64,000 bases of DNA from Chloroflexota bacterium. Its GTDB lineage: Bacteria > Chloroflexota > UBA6077 > FW602-bin22 > CADDYW01. A program made the translations under genes and the position numbers. The stretch lies in assembly GCA_021324795.1 (NCBI GenBank), contig JAJPIK010000021.1, forward strand, positions 19,386 to 83,385, in the 5' to 3' direction. A model generated the notes under the pieces. It worked only from the letters and a program-made list of their open reading frames with translations. It was not told the origin of the DNA and did not search any database. This document shows, piece by piece, positions 43,545 to 52,527 of this stretch. How positions within the stretch are numbered: position 1 is the first letter of the stretch; each line of letters opens with the position of its first letter.

Positions 43545-44951
43545 CTAACCAGCGTTCCCCGGAATCGGTGGCTTCTGGTCGGATGGGATCAAAAGGCGAT
43601 AGGGCACACCGCCGCGACGTTCTTGGAATTCTTTCTTGGCGCGCTCGCGGAGACCGGCGTCGGCCAGGAGCTCGAGCGCGGTGCACGCGAGGGTTTTCGC
43701 GGCAACCATACCACCTTTCTCGCCGATTGAGGTGCCGGTGCAGGCAGTAATCTGCCAGCTATGGCCCGGGCAGCCGTTGGCCTGGGTCGTCACACGAAAC
43801 TGCTCGGTCGGTACCAGCCAGCTCACGTCGCCCACGTCGGTCGAGCCAGCGCCCCGTCGCGGCTCGGTCGAAAGAGGCGCTATGTCCTCATTGAGCGCTG
43901 GCCCCTCGGGGGCGTCGGGAATCGTCGCCCGGATCCGCGTGGCGAACTCCTTTTCCTCATCTGAGAACCGCGGCGGACCAACCAGGCGTAAGTTACGATC
44001 GAGGGCATCGGCGATCGCGCGGTTGGGAACGAGCTCGTGGCAGTCCGTGTCGATCTTGCGTTCGACGAGCATCGTCTGAGTCATCATGGCTGCCCCCTTG
44101 GCAATCTGATCGACCCAGGCGAGATAAGCCTCGACGTCTTCGTGACGATCGGCCCGAATGTAGTACCAGACCGAGGCGCTGGGTGGCACGACGTTCGGCT
44201 GGATACCACCGTCGGTTATAACGTAATGAATGCGGGCGTCCTCCTTGACATGCTCACGCATGTAGTTGGCAGCGACGTTCATCAGCTCGACGGCGTCGAG
44301 CGCGCTCCGTCCACGGTGGGGCGATGCCGAAGCGTGGGAAGCAACGCCGGCAAAAGTGTAATGAACCGAGACCATCGCTTTACCCGAGCCAAGCGAGACC
44401 TGGGTTTTATCGGCCGGGTGCCAGGAGATCGCCGCGTCGAGATCGTTGAAGAGCCCGGCCCGAGCCATGTAGACTTTCCCGACTAGTAGCTCCTCGGCCG
44501 GGCAGCCATAGACGCGCACCCGACCCGCGATCCCGGCCCGCGCCATGGCTTGCTTGGTCGCGATACCGGCGAAAGTGCAGGCGGTACCAAACACGCTGTG
44601 ACCGCAGCCGTGCCCGTAACCGCCGGGGACAATCGGCTCGCGCTCTGGCTGCGCCTTCTGAGACAAGCTCGGTAAGGAGTCGTACTCGGCCAGGATTCCG
44701 ATGATTGGCCGACCCGTGCCCCATTCGGCAACGAACGCGGTCGGCATATCAGCAACACCGCGCGTTACCGTGAATCCATTCTCTTCCAATAGACGCGCGA
44801 GCTGCTCAGCGGATTTATGCTCGAGCAGACTTGGTTCGGCAAAACGCCAGATGGCCCGATTCACCTCGGAAAAGGCGTCGGCATCGCTATCGATGATTCG
44901 GATTGCATCTTGTTTCGCACTCTGCAGACGATCGGTGAGTACAGTTGACAC
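43545..44951 (-). CDS. M20 family amidohydrolase, AbgB-like
   Basis: A 468-residue zinc peptidase-fold amidohydrolase similar to p-aminobenzoyl-glutamate hydrolase subunit B. Metal-site segments: GILAEYDSLPSL, YGHGCGHSVFGTA, CPAEELLVGK and the dimerisation lid region HYTFAGVASHASASPHRGRSALDAVELM (in parts). The C-terminal GSTDVGDVSWLVP and PGHSWQITA are typical. It probably cleaves an N-acyl amino acid or peptide amide in the cytoplasm. Own promoter upstream; no AbgA partner is present. Confidence 0.88.
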   Translation of the reverse strand: MSTVLTDRLQSAKQDAIRIIDSDADAFSEVNRAIWRFAEPSLLEHKSAEQLARLLEENGFTVTRGVADMPTAFVAEWGTGRPIIGILAEYDSLPSLSQKAQPEREPIVPGGYGHGCGHSVFGTACTFAGIATKQAMARAGIAGRVRVYGCPAEELLVGKVYMARAGLFNDLDAAISWHPADKTQVSLGSGKAMVSVHYTFAGVASHASASPHRGRSALDAVELMNVAANYMREHVKEDARIHYVITDGGIQPNVVPPSASVWYYIRADRHEDVEAYLAWVDQIAKGAAMMTQTMLVERKIDTDCHELVPNRAIADALDRNLRLVGPPRFSDEEKEFATRIRATIPDAPEGPALNEDIAPLSTEPRRGAGSTDVGDVSWLVPTEQFRVTTQANGCPGHSWQITACTGTSIGEKGGMVAAKTLACTALELLADAGLRERAKKEFQERRGGVPYRLLIPSDQKPPIPGNAG

Positions 44952-45036
44952 CCTGATACCTCCGCGATGACCTCGTGAGCCTTCTTATCGGCCCGCGACC
45001 CCTCAGGCAGCAGTCGGCGCGCCGAAGCATGGCAGT

Positions 45037-45065
45037 AGTATACGTGGTCGCCTCTCGTCCAACAA
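45037..45065 (-). promoter_or_regulatory. Promoter of the M20 amidohydrolase gene
   Basis: Minus strand TTGTTG (45065-45060), 17-base spacer, TATACT (45042-45037), about 80 bases before the ATG at 44951. Upstream of it, 45066-45210 shows only a CCCTCTCGC…GGCGAGGG imperfect palindrome. Confidence 0.5.
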
Positions 45066-45210
45066 CTTCGGAAATTCCCCCTCTCGCTGAGAAAAGGCGA
45101 GGGTGGCCTGCCGATCATTAGCTATAGTGACTCAATGAGTCACGGCTGATTCATTACTCAACCGGCTCATCCGACCGGCCCAAGTTGTCTCTCACCAGGT
45201 CATCAGGTGC

Positions 45211-45837
45211 TCACGGACTCAAGCGGAACGGCGGATAGCGGTCGGTCACCAGCAGGAAAGCGTAGCCGCTCACCCGTAAGCTCCAACGAAGAACGCCGAC
45301 GACGAAGTCAAACAGACCACGGGGATAGTGGCCAGTGAAGAGAATCGCGAACCAGGCGATGACGACGCAGACGAGGACGGCGATGAAGAGGAAGAAGAGT
45401 ACGACGTAGTGGGGAATAGCCAGAAACCACTTGATCAAGGGAAGCCCAGGGTTCAGATCCTCCTGGGCATTGGGATAGGGAATCGTGAGATGAACCGCCT
45501 GCTCCTCATCAGATGAAGGATACTCGTCGCGCAGCAAAAATAGGTAGGCCGATACGCGATAGCTGAAGTTGGTTAAAGCGACGTTCCAGTCGTACCACCA
45601 GCGCGGATACTTCCGACGGAACAGCAGCATCAATACCGTTGGCAGGATGACGAGGCCGACACCAACCATTCCACTATATCGCCCTCCGAACTGCCATCCG
45701 CCGCTCCCGGTGAGTAATTCAAAGATGATAACAATAGGAATGCTAGTGAACAGTCGAAAGGCCGTAGTGAGACGGTCGAGCGGAAGCTCTGGATAATCGA
45801 TCGCTAAGTCAACGGGATAGGTCACGAGTGTTGCCAT
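45211..45837 (-). CDS. DUF4389 family membrane protein
   Basis: A 208-residue protein with four helices (about 28-45, 55-73, 145-170 and 180-195) and the DUF4389 features VDLAIDYPELPLDRLTTAFRLF, RYPRWWYDWNVALTNFSYRV (ARKYPRWW.D) and LPLIKWFLAIPHY. Function unknown; homologues are common in actinobacteria and Chloroflexota. It diverges from the F420 operon; the 350-bp gap contains that operon's promoter and no other gene that I can support. Confidence 0.85.
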   Translation of the reverse strand: MATLVTYPVDLAIDYPELPLDRLTTAFRLFTSIPIVIIFELLTGSGGWQFGGRYSGMVGVGLVILPTVLMLLFRRKYPRWWYDWNVALTNFSYRVSAYLFLLRDEYPSSDEEQAVHLTIPYPNAQEDLNPGLPLIKWFLAIPHYVVLFFLFIAVLVCVVIAWFAILFTGHYPRGLFDFVVGVLRWSLRVSGYAFLLVTDRYPPFRLSP

Positions 45838-46119
45838 GGCAATCTCCTCCGATCACTTCTCCAATCTGGCGACCGCTTGCCTCCGCTATAGCCAGAGGCC
45901 GATGGCGATACCTGCGGCGAGCAGACCCCGCAGCACACCAGCCATCGAATATTTTAGATCAAATCGGATGCCGGGCAAGCGTTAGATAGCCGTTGATATG
46001 ACGGCACCCTTCCCAATCTGGCCCGAGGACACTCTGGCCTCCTCCGCCTCCTTGTCGCCCTGTTTGCCGTGCCTCTTGCGATGGCACCCCATTACACGAG
46101 ATTGCTACAAGGCTAATCT

Positions 46120-46148
46120 TTGACAACCGGCGGACGAAGCGCCACAAT
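46120..46148 (+). promoter_or_regulatory. Promoter of the IclR/PPOX-cofG-cofH operon
   Basis: Consensus TTGACA (46120-46125), 17-base spacer, CACAAT (46143-46148). Transcription would start near 46155. Confidence 0.65.
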
Positions 46149-46150
46149 GT

Positions 46151-46166
46151 TTTCAGCCTTCTGAAA
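46151..46166 (+). promoter_or_regulatory. Candidate operator palindrome over the transcription start
   Basis: TTTCAG-CCTT-CTGAAA, a perfect 6-bp palindrome with a 4-base centre, directly after the -10 element; a further half-site ATTCAG lies at 46171-46176. Size and place suit a dimeric repressor such as the IclR-type protein encoded 22 bp downstream. Inferred only. Confidence 0.45.
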
Positions 46167-46187
46167 TGAGATTCAGTGAGCTAAAAC

Positions 46188-47141
46188 ATGTCGGGAAATT
46201 CATCTGCTGACCGGTCGCCTTGCTCGCCCCGCTATACCGACGCCGTTCCGGCCATCGTACGCGCGCTCGACCTGATCGAACATCTGCAGAGTGTACCCGC
46301 TGGCCTCAGTCTCAGCCAGCTTAGCCGCGCCCATGGCATTAATCCGAGTAGCGCACTCGCCATTCTCCGTACCTTAGCTCACCGGGGCTACGTCGAACAC
46401 GACGCGACGGATGGGACGTATCGGCTTGGTCCGGCGCTCGAGCGTCTGGCCGACGAGAGCACGGCAAGCCAAGTCGTGCGACAGGTCGCCAAGTCGGTCA
46501 GCGTACTCGCCCAGGCGACAATCTGCGCGGCTGGCCCGGGACGGACGGTTGATCGCCAGCGGGATGCTCTCTACGCGCTGGGCTTAGCCAGTCGCCAATT
46601 GTCGGCGCTGCTGCTCGAGGCGAGTGATGATCCGGGGCCAGTCTGGCACGCCGAGGCGTCTGGCCCGCTCGGACGGGCCGAACTTGGTCGGTTCCTCGCC
46701 GGTGCCTGGATCGCGACACTCTCGTGCGTGAAGGAGAACGGCTATCCCTATAGCGTGCCGGTCTGGTACCACTGGGACAGTGAGCGCTTCTGGGTCGTGC
46801 CTCGAACCGGAGCGGAGTGGGCACACCACGTAGAGCGTAACCCGTGCATTTCCCTGGCCATCAGTGAGCCACGACCGCCGTTGCAGCGCGTTCTCGTCGA
46901 AGGACGTGCCGAACTACTGACCGGGCCCGGCAGCCAGGAACGGACCCGTGAACTCACTGCGCTCATGGCTACACGCTACCTTGGCTCGGCCGCCACTCCC
47001 TATTTGGAAGCAACCTCGGCGCAGCCAAGCCGCGCCTTCTCGATTCTCCCAGAGAAACTCGTCACCTGGCATGGCCTGGCTCCCCATCCACGTTACCAAT
47101 CGGTTCACCAGATACGAGTAAATGATCGGGGAGTGGCCTGA
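46188..47141 (+). CDS. IclR-type HTH fused to PPOX/F420- or FMN-binding split-barrel domain
   Basis: A 317-residue two-domain protein. Residues 20-90 are an IclR-like winged helix (IVRALDLIEHLQS, LSLSQLSRAHGINPSSALAILRTLAHRGYVEHD, TYRLGPALERL). The normal IclR effector domain is missing. After a helical linker, residues 165-310 form a pyridoxamine-phosphate-oxidase-like split barrel (LGRFLAGAWIATLSCVKENGYPYSVPVWYHWDSERFWVVPR, IRP-like ILPEKLVTWHG) as in PPOX-class proteins that bind FMN or F420. The stop is followed immediately by the cofG ATG, so it is translated with the F420 genes. Probably a flavin- or deazaflavin-sensing regulator (inference). Confidence 0.8.
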   Translation: MSGNSSADRSPCSPRYTDAVPAIVRALDLIEHLQSVPAGLSLSQLSRAHGINPSSALAILRTLAHRGYVEHDATDGTYRLGPALERLADESTASQVVRQVAKSVSVLAQATICAAGPGRTVDRQRDALYALGLASRQLSALLLEASDDPGPVWHAEASGPLGRAELGRFLAGAWIATLSCVKENGYPYSVPVWYHWDSERFWVVPRTGAEWAHHVERNPCISLAISEPRPPLQRVLVEGRAELLTGPGSQERTRELTALMATRYLGSAATPYLEATSAQPSRAFSILPEKLVTWHGLAPHPRYQSVHQIRVNDRGVA

Positions 47142-48359
47142 ATGAAAACCTTCGCCGCCTTTCACGATCGGTCGACGTTGGACCTTCCAATCCACGAGGT
47201 ACTTGCCCGCGCGGTTGAGGGAGAGTCACTCACCCCCGGAGATGGCTACCGACTGATCCGTTCCAGCGCCTCGGAGCTACCGGCGCTCATGTTGGCCGCC
47301 AGTCAGCTCCGTGATCGCGGCAAAGGGCAGACCGTTACGTATTCCCGCAAGGTTTTTATTCCACTCACCAACCTCTGCCGGGACAAGTGTGGCTATTGCA
47401 CCTTCGCCAAGGCGCCAAATCACCCCGAGGCACACACCATGACGCCCGACGAGGTGCTCGCAGTGGCGAGGGCCGGCCAGGCTCAGGGCTGTAAAGAAGC
47501 GCTGTTCAGCCTCGGTGAGAAACCCGAAGAGCTTCACGCCCGCGCCCGCGCGGACCTCCGCCGACTCGGTTACTCCAGCACGGTCTCCTATCTCGCGGCG
47601 ATGTGCGATCTGGTCTACCGAGAAACCGGCCTCCTGCCGCACGCCAACTGCGGTGTGCTCACCCGCGATGAGCTGATCGAACTCCGCGAGGTCAACGCCT
47701 CGATGGGGCTGATGCTCGAAAGCATCAGCGAGCGACTCCTTCAGCGCGGCCAGGCGCATTACGGTTGTCCGGGCAAGGCTCCTGCCTTACGACTGGAGAC
47801 GATGGAGACGGCCGGCGAGCTTGGAATCGCCTTCACAACCGGCATTCTGATCGGCATTGGTGAGACCCTCGAGGAACGAGTTGATTCGCTTTTCGCGATC
47901 CGCGACCTCCAGGCTCGGTGTGGCAACATCCAGGAAGTCATCATCCAGAACTTCCGGGTCAAATTCGACATTCGCATGCGGGATCACCGCGAGCCGAGCC
48001 CGCTAGACATGCTTCGGACCATTGCCGTGGCCCGATTGATCCTCGGGCCCGACCAGAACGTTCAGGCGCCGCCGAACCTGGCGCCAGACATTTATCAAAT
48101 GTACCTGTTTGCCGGCATCAATGATTGGGGAGGGATCTCGCCAGTGACAAAAGATCACATCAACCCGGAGCGTGCCTGGCCGATGATCCAGGAGCTCTAC
48201 ACGGTGACCGCCGAAGCCGGCTTTGCGTTGCGGGAACGGCTATGCATTTACGCGGAATATCTCGCCCGACCCGAGTTCGTCCGGGATCGGTTCCGCGACC
48301 GCATCGCCAGCCTCGTCGACGAACAGGGAATCGTCCGTCAGGAGGAAACCAGATGGTAG
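47142..48359 (+). CDS. cofG: 7,8-didemethyl-8-hydroxy-5-deazariboflavin synthase subunit CofG
   Basis: Radical AdoMet subunit of F0 synthase, which makes the deazaflavin chromophore of coenzyme F420. The cluster motif is C79-RDK-C83-GY-C86 in LTNLCRDKCGYCTFAK. GEKPEELHARARADLRRLGY, NCGVLTRDELIELREVNASMGLMLES (in parts) and APPNLAPDIYQMYLFAGINDWGGISP are CofG signatures. Length of 405 residues is normal. ATG follows the previous stop directly, with GGGGAG inside the upstream gene. Confidence 0.95.
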   Translation: MKTFAAFHDRSTLDLPIHEVLARAVEGESLTPGDGYRLIRSSASELPALMLAASQLRDRGKGQTVTYSRKVFIPLTNLCRDKCGYCTFAKAPNHPEAHTMTPDEVLAVARAGQAQGCKEALFSLGEKPEELHARARADLRRLGYSSTVSYLAAMCDLVYRETGLLPHANCGVLTRDELIELREVNASMGLMLESISERLLQRGQAHYGCPGKAPALRLETMETAGELGIAFTTGILIGIGETLEERVDSLFAIRDLQARCGNIQEVIIQNFRVKFDIRMRDHREPSPLDMLRTIAVARLILGPDQNVQAPPNLAPDIYQMYLFAGINDWGGISPVTKDHINPERAWPMIQELYTVTAEAGFALRERLCIYAEYLARPEFVRDRFRDRIASLVDEQGIVRQEETRW

Positions 48360-49678
48360 ACTATAGCGATTTCCCGATCGGCCGTCTCTTCGCCGGTCTG
48401 GATCGTCAGATTATGCGCACCCTCGAGCGGGCGCTCGAAGGCCACGAGATTACCGTCGACGAGGGCGCTGCCCTGTTCGACGTGCATGGGCGAGAGCTGC
48501 ACGCCCTAAGCCTCGTCGCCGACGAGCTGCGCCGACGCTCAGTGGGCGACGTCGTCACCTACGTCGTCAATCGCAACGTCAACTTCACGAACGTCTGCAT
48601 CAAGCGCTGCGGCTTCTGCGCGTTCAGCCGCGGCCATCTGGAGGAGGAAGGCTACTTCCTGCCGCTCGAAGAGGTCGTCCGCCGGGCCAAGGAAGCCTGG
48701 GAGCTTGGCGCAACCGAAGTATGCATCCAAGCCGGTCTGCCTCCGAAAATGGAGGGCGACCTCTACCTGAACGTCTGCCGGGCGATCAAGGCCGAGCTTC
48801 CTAACATCCACATTCACGGCTTCTCGCCCGAGGAAGTCCTCTACGGTGCGACCCGCTCGCGCTGCACGATCGAAGAGTATCTGGCGCAATTGAAGGAGGC
48901 CGGCGTCGGCTCCTTGCCTGGCACCTCGGCGGAGATCCTCGACGACGAGCTGCGTCGTCGGATCTCGCCGGGGCGCATCTCGGTGGCGAACTGGCGGCGG
49001 GTGATCACTGGCGCGCACCGTCTGGGAATCCCGACCACCTCGACGATCATGTACGGTCACGTCGAGACGGCTCACCACCGCGCGGCCCACCTCGCCTTCC
49101 TGCGCGAGATCCAGAAAGAGACCGGCGGCATCACTGAATTCGTCCCCCTGAGCCTGGTCCACTCGGAAGCCCCGATGTATCGCAAGGGCACGGTACCGGG
49201 TGTTCGGCCGGGCGCGACCGGCGAAGAGGTGATCAAGATGCACGCGATCGCCCGGCTGATGCTCTATCCGTATATCAAGAACGTCCAGGTCTCCTGGGTC
49301 AAAGAAGGACCGAAGCTGGCCCAGTGGTGCTTGAACGCCGGCGCCAACGACCTCGGTGGGACCTTGATCAACGAGAGCATCTCGACCGCGGCTGGGGCCA
49401 GCTACGGCCAGCTCATTCCCCCTCGTGAGCTTCGGCGCTGGATCTACGACGCTGGTCGGACGCCCGCCGAGCGCTCCACCACCTACGCCATCCGCCGAAC
49501 CTATACCGATCCGGCCAACGATCCGATCGAGCCGCTGGACGAGGCCGCCGAGCACCCGGAGCGCTTCGGCTCCTACTTCGAGCTGATTCACCTGGATCGC
49601 TTCCGTTTCCAGGACACCTATCGCCCGGCGATTCCGCTGATCAAGCGGGAAAAGCCGGTCGCGAGTCCGGTGGGGTGA
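48353..49678 (+). CDS. cofH: F0 synthase subunit CofH
   Basis: Second radical AdoMet subunit of F0 synthase; joins tyrosine-derived hydroxyphenyl to the pyrimidine precursor. Cluster motif C82-IKR-C86-GF-C89 in FTNVCIKRCGFCAFSRG. VCIQAGLPPKMEGDLYLNVCRAIK, HIHGFSPEEVLYGA and SWVKEGPKLAQWCLNAGANDLGGTLINESIS (in parts) are diagnostic. The ATG at 48353 overlaps the cofG end by 7 bp and has GGAGG seven bases upstream. The remaining F420 genes (cofC/D/E) are not in the window. Confidence 0.95.
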   Translation: MVDYSDFPIGRLFAGLDRQIMRTLERALEGHEITVDEGAALFDVHGRELHALSLVADELRRRSVGDVVTYVVNRNVNFTNVCIKRCGFCAFSRGHLEEEGYFLPLEEVVRRAKEAWELGATEVCIQAGLPPKMEGDLYLNVCRAIKAELPNIHIHGFSPEEVLYGATRSRCTIEEYLAQLKEAGVGSLPGTSAEILDDELRRRISPGRISVANWRRVITGAHRLGIPTTSTIMYGHVETAHHRAAHLAFLREIQKETGGITEFVPLSLVHSEAPMYRKGTVPGVRPGATGEEVIKMHAIARLMLYPYIKNVQVSWVKEGPKLAQWCLNAGANDLGGTLINESISTAAGASYGQLIPPRELRRWIYDAGRTPAERSTTYAIRRTYTDPANDPIEPLDEAAEHPERFGSYFELIHLDRFRFQDTYRPAIPLIKREKPVASPVG

Positions 49679-49700
49679 TACCGGGGATCCCCCACCCCCT

Positions 49701-49757
49701 GTTCCCCTTCAGTACGCAGGGGAAGGGGAACCGGAATTCCCTCTCCCAGAGAGAGGG
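49701..49757. repeat. Two palindromes: GTTCCCCTTC/GAAGGGGAAC and CCCTCTC/GAGAGGG
   Basis: The first pair (49701-49710 with 49722-49731) and the second (49739-49745 with 49751-49757) lie 23 bases or more after cofH. The trailing GGGTTAGGGTGAGGG is a familiar intergenic repeat string. They may end the cof operon transcript. Beyond them, 49763-49969 has only a short doubtful frame with a repeated 12-mer TACGCCAATCTT (49802 and 49880). Confidence 0.5.
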
Positions 49758-49969
49758 TTAGGGTGAGGGCTGTGTGTACGATTGTTCACCGAAGTCGCGT
49801 CTACGCCAATCTTCGACCAGAGGTAGTCGAACCGCGCGTGGCCAACAAGCCGATCACCACGCTCAGCGACGACGTCGTGTACGCCAATCTTGTGCAGCGG
49901 GCCGGGCGTATCAAATCGAGGGGCACGTGTACCGATATATCGCCGTCCTAGCCTGGCGGCCGCACCGGC

Positions 49970-50386
49970 TCACCGCCGACGCAGGTCGCGCGCGCTTCGG
50001 TACCGTGCAGCCAACGAGCGGAAGACGTCGACCGGTGCGAGACCGGCATCCTGGAGGACAAGGAGCGAGTGAAACCATAGGTCGGCCATCTCGTTGGTCA
50101 GCTCTTCACCAGAGCGGTTCTTGGCGGCGATGATCACCTCGGCGCCTTCTTCCTCGATCAGGTTTTGCCCGACCACGCCAAGGTCGGCAGTACCCGATGC
50201 GACGTATTGGGGGATGCCGTCATCCCGAGTGAAGAGTAGATCCAGACCGAAGTTACGCACGGCGCTGTAAAGGCGCTGCCCATAGGCATCAAAGTCGAGG
50301 CCAATCCCACGCAGGAGCGCCAGGGTCTGCTCCGTCAGGCGACGTCTTTCTGGATGAGCCTGCTCAGACTGCGGCCGTCTCGGCAA
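49970..50386 (-). pseudogene. hisG-hisE deletion remnant (fused fragment)
   Basis: An open frame of 138 codons made of two histidine-pathway pieces. Residues 16-80 match the start of ATP phosphoribosyltransferase HisG (RLTEQTLALLRGIGL, GQRL, FTRDDGIPQYVASGTADLGVVGQNLIEEE). From EEGAEVIIAAKNRSGEELTNEMADL on it matches the later part of phosphoribosyl-ATP pyrophosphatase HisE, keeping EExxE…ExxD. About two thirds of HisG and the start of HisE are missing, and the upstream start is only a TTG inside the MFS gene without a ribosome site. I read it as a hisG-hisE pair joined by deletion, likely not functional. Confidence 0.65.
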
Positions 50387-51614
50387 GCTCGGTCGGCCGC
50401 GCGTTTTGCCGTGGAATCTGAGCGCAGACGACGCAGGCGAGGGCGCCCATCGCGAGGGCGAAGATCAGGGCCAGGTTGTAGTTCCCCATGAGATCGTAGT
50501 CGAGACCGGCCAGATAGGTGAAAGTGCCTGACGCGAGGTACATGAGCGCAGTCATAATGCTGACGATCGTCGCCAGCGAGCGCGTTCCGAAGACGTCGGC
50601 AGCCACTGTCGCGGTCAGAGGAACGGTCGCTCCCCAGGACAGTCCGAGGACGAGGCCAGCCACGAGAATCATGCCGGGCTGATTTGCTTCGAGCAGGATC
50701 GTGTAGGTGACCGCGCGGAGGAAGTAGGCCACGGCGAGAGTTCGCTGGTGGCCTACGCGGTCGCCGAGGAAGCCGAGAGCAAGCGAGCCGGGCAGAGCGA
50801 GCAGGCCGGCGATGCCGATCGCCTCCGAAGCGGTCATTGGGGATATGCCCATGTCCATCGTGAAGGCCATCAGATGGTTGTTCGGGAAGCTCATCGTCAC
50901 CCCGCAGGCGATCAAGCCGAAGGCAAGCTGCCAGAAGATGCGGTGGCGCATCGCCGCGCTTAGCGGGAGCCCGACTTCCTTTGTACGTTCCAAGGTGTCC
51001 GGGATGCTCCCGTCATCCGGCCGCAATCCTTTCTCGGCGGGGGTATTCCGCACCAGCGTTGCCGCGATCGGCACGATAATCAGCAGAACAACCATCGCCA
51101 GGGCAACGCTGGCTAGCCGCCATTCGGAGATCAGCAGCACCAGGGTAATAATCGGCACAATGACGAACTGGCCAACGACCACTCCACCACTCGCCAGGGC
51201 CATCGCCACCGCGCGTCGCCGTCGGAACCACGCTCCAATGATCCGGGCCGACGTTCCCCCACCGGTCAGCGCCAGACCAATACCACCAATCAGTCCATAT
51301 GATAAATAAACGAGGATCACGTTATGGGCGAAGGCGAGGGTGAGCATCGAAACTCCGAACAAGCTCGCTCCGAGCAGCGCCATGGCCCGGGGCCCCAGCC
51401 GGTCGGCCAAGTAGCCGCCAAACGGCTGGAGCAATCCAGCCAACCAGCGGTTGAGTGTCGGAGCCAGAGCCAGGGTTGCCCGGTCGACCCCAAATTGCTG
51501 GGTCAGCGGGATAAGGAACATACCAAAGGCAAACGAGCCGCTATTGTTCACCGAGGAAAGAAGCAGCAAGGCCAGGGCAACGATCCAACCGTAGTAGATC
51601 CCGCGCAACACCAT
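50364..51614 (-). CDS. Major facilitator superfamily transporter (monocarboxylate/oxalate-type)
   Basis: A 416-residue protein with 12 predicted helices. GGYLADRLGPRAMALLGASLFG is the loop 2-3 motif, and FLGDRVGHQRTLAVAYFLRA its counterpart in the second half. The opening RGIYYGWIVALALLLLSSVNNSGSFAFG and the family spacing suggest the OFA/MCT branch that carries organic acids. The first possible starts (ATG 51614, GTG 51611, TTG 51608) all lie close after GAGGAGG, so the exact one is open. Its 3' end overlaps the hisG-hisE remnant by 23 bp. Confidence 0.85.
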   Translation of the reverse strand: MVLRGIYYGWIVALALLLLSSVNNSGSFAFGMFLIPLTQQFGVDRATLALAPTLNRWLAGLLQPFGGYLADRLGPRAMALLGASLFGVSMLTLAFAHNVILVYLSYGLIGGIGLALTGGGTSARIIGAWFRRRRAVAMALASGGVVVGQFVIVPIITLVLLISEWRLASVALAMVVLLIIVPIAATLVRNTPAEKGLRPDDGSIPDTLERTKEVGLPLSAAMRHRIFWQLAFGLIACGVTMSFPNNHLMAFTMDMGISPMTASEAIGIAGLLALPGSLALGFLGDRVGHQRTLAVAYFLRAVTYTILLEANQPGMILVAGLVLGLSWGATVPLTATVAADVFGTRSLATIVSIMTALMYLASGTFTYLAGLDYDLMGNYNLALIFALAMGALACVVCAQIPRQNARPTELAETAAV

Positions 51615-51758
51615 CGCCTCCTCGGTCCGGGCAGATTCGCGCCCGCTCCTCGTCTTCCATCTTACGCGAATCGCGCTGCTTATAGATTCCGCCTTTACCT
51701 TGACCCACCTTTCCGCCGTAAAACTGACCCACCTCCTGGGCGGGGCAGGCCGGTCGGG

Positions 51759-52527
51759 TCAGGGGTGAGACGGCGATCCCTCCTTGCCAAGCTTCCCGCG
51801 CAGACGGTAACTGGGGCCGTTGATGGCGAACACCTCGCTGTGATGTAACAAGCGATCGAGGATCGCCGCCGCGAGCACCTCGTCGCCGCCAAAGATCTTG
51901 CCCCACTGGTCGAAGGGCAGGTTCGTTGTCACCGCCAGCGAGCTGTGGCCATACTTCTGGCTCACCACCTGAAAGAACAACGCCGCCCGATTAGGAGCCA
52001 TCGCCGTGTAGCCCAACTCGTCGACGGCCAGGAACTCCTGGCCGCGCAGGATCTGCAGCACCTTCCCCAGCGTATTGGACACCTGCGCGGCAACCAGCTC
52101 GTCGAGCAAGTCCGCCGCCGTCGTGAACAAGACCCCCTCACGAGCAAGACACGCCTTGATCGCCAAGCCGATGGCCAGATGGGTTTTCCCCAACGCCCGG
52201 CGGCCCGATCAGGGAAATATTCGTCGCGGTGCGCCGGAATGTCAACTCGCCCAGCTCGCGGATCCGCGTTGCCGACACGCTCGGCGGGAAGGCGACGTCG
52301 AACTCCTCGAGCGTGGCCCGCCAGGGAAGATAGGCCATCTACAAGCGCGTGTTCACCGAGCGGTCCACCTTCGCCGCCAGATCCTCGTCGACCAGCTTCG
52401 CCAGGAAGCTCAGGTCGGTCGTCCCGCTCTTGGCCGCCTTGTCGGCCTCCGCCTCGACCACGGCGGCGATCGCCCGCACCCCGAGCGTGCGCAGATTGGC
52501 CTGCAGGCGCACGACGTCAGTGCTCAT
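51759..52527 (-). pseudogene. istB: istB (IS21 transposition helper ATPase), disrupted
   Basis: Reading from the ATG at 52527 (overlapping the istA stop as ATGA): MSTDVVRLQANLRTLGVRAI… runs to an in-frame TAG at 52339-52341, continues in frame as MAYLPWRATLEEFDVAFPPSV to the Walker A, GPPGVG, and then shifts by one base at GGGG before KTHLAIGLAIKA. The remainder (LLDELVAAQ, FLAVDELGY, VTTNLPFDQW) is normal to the stop. One stop and one frameshift make it inactive. Confidence 0.85.
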
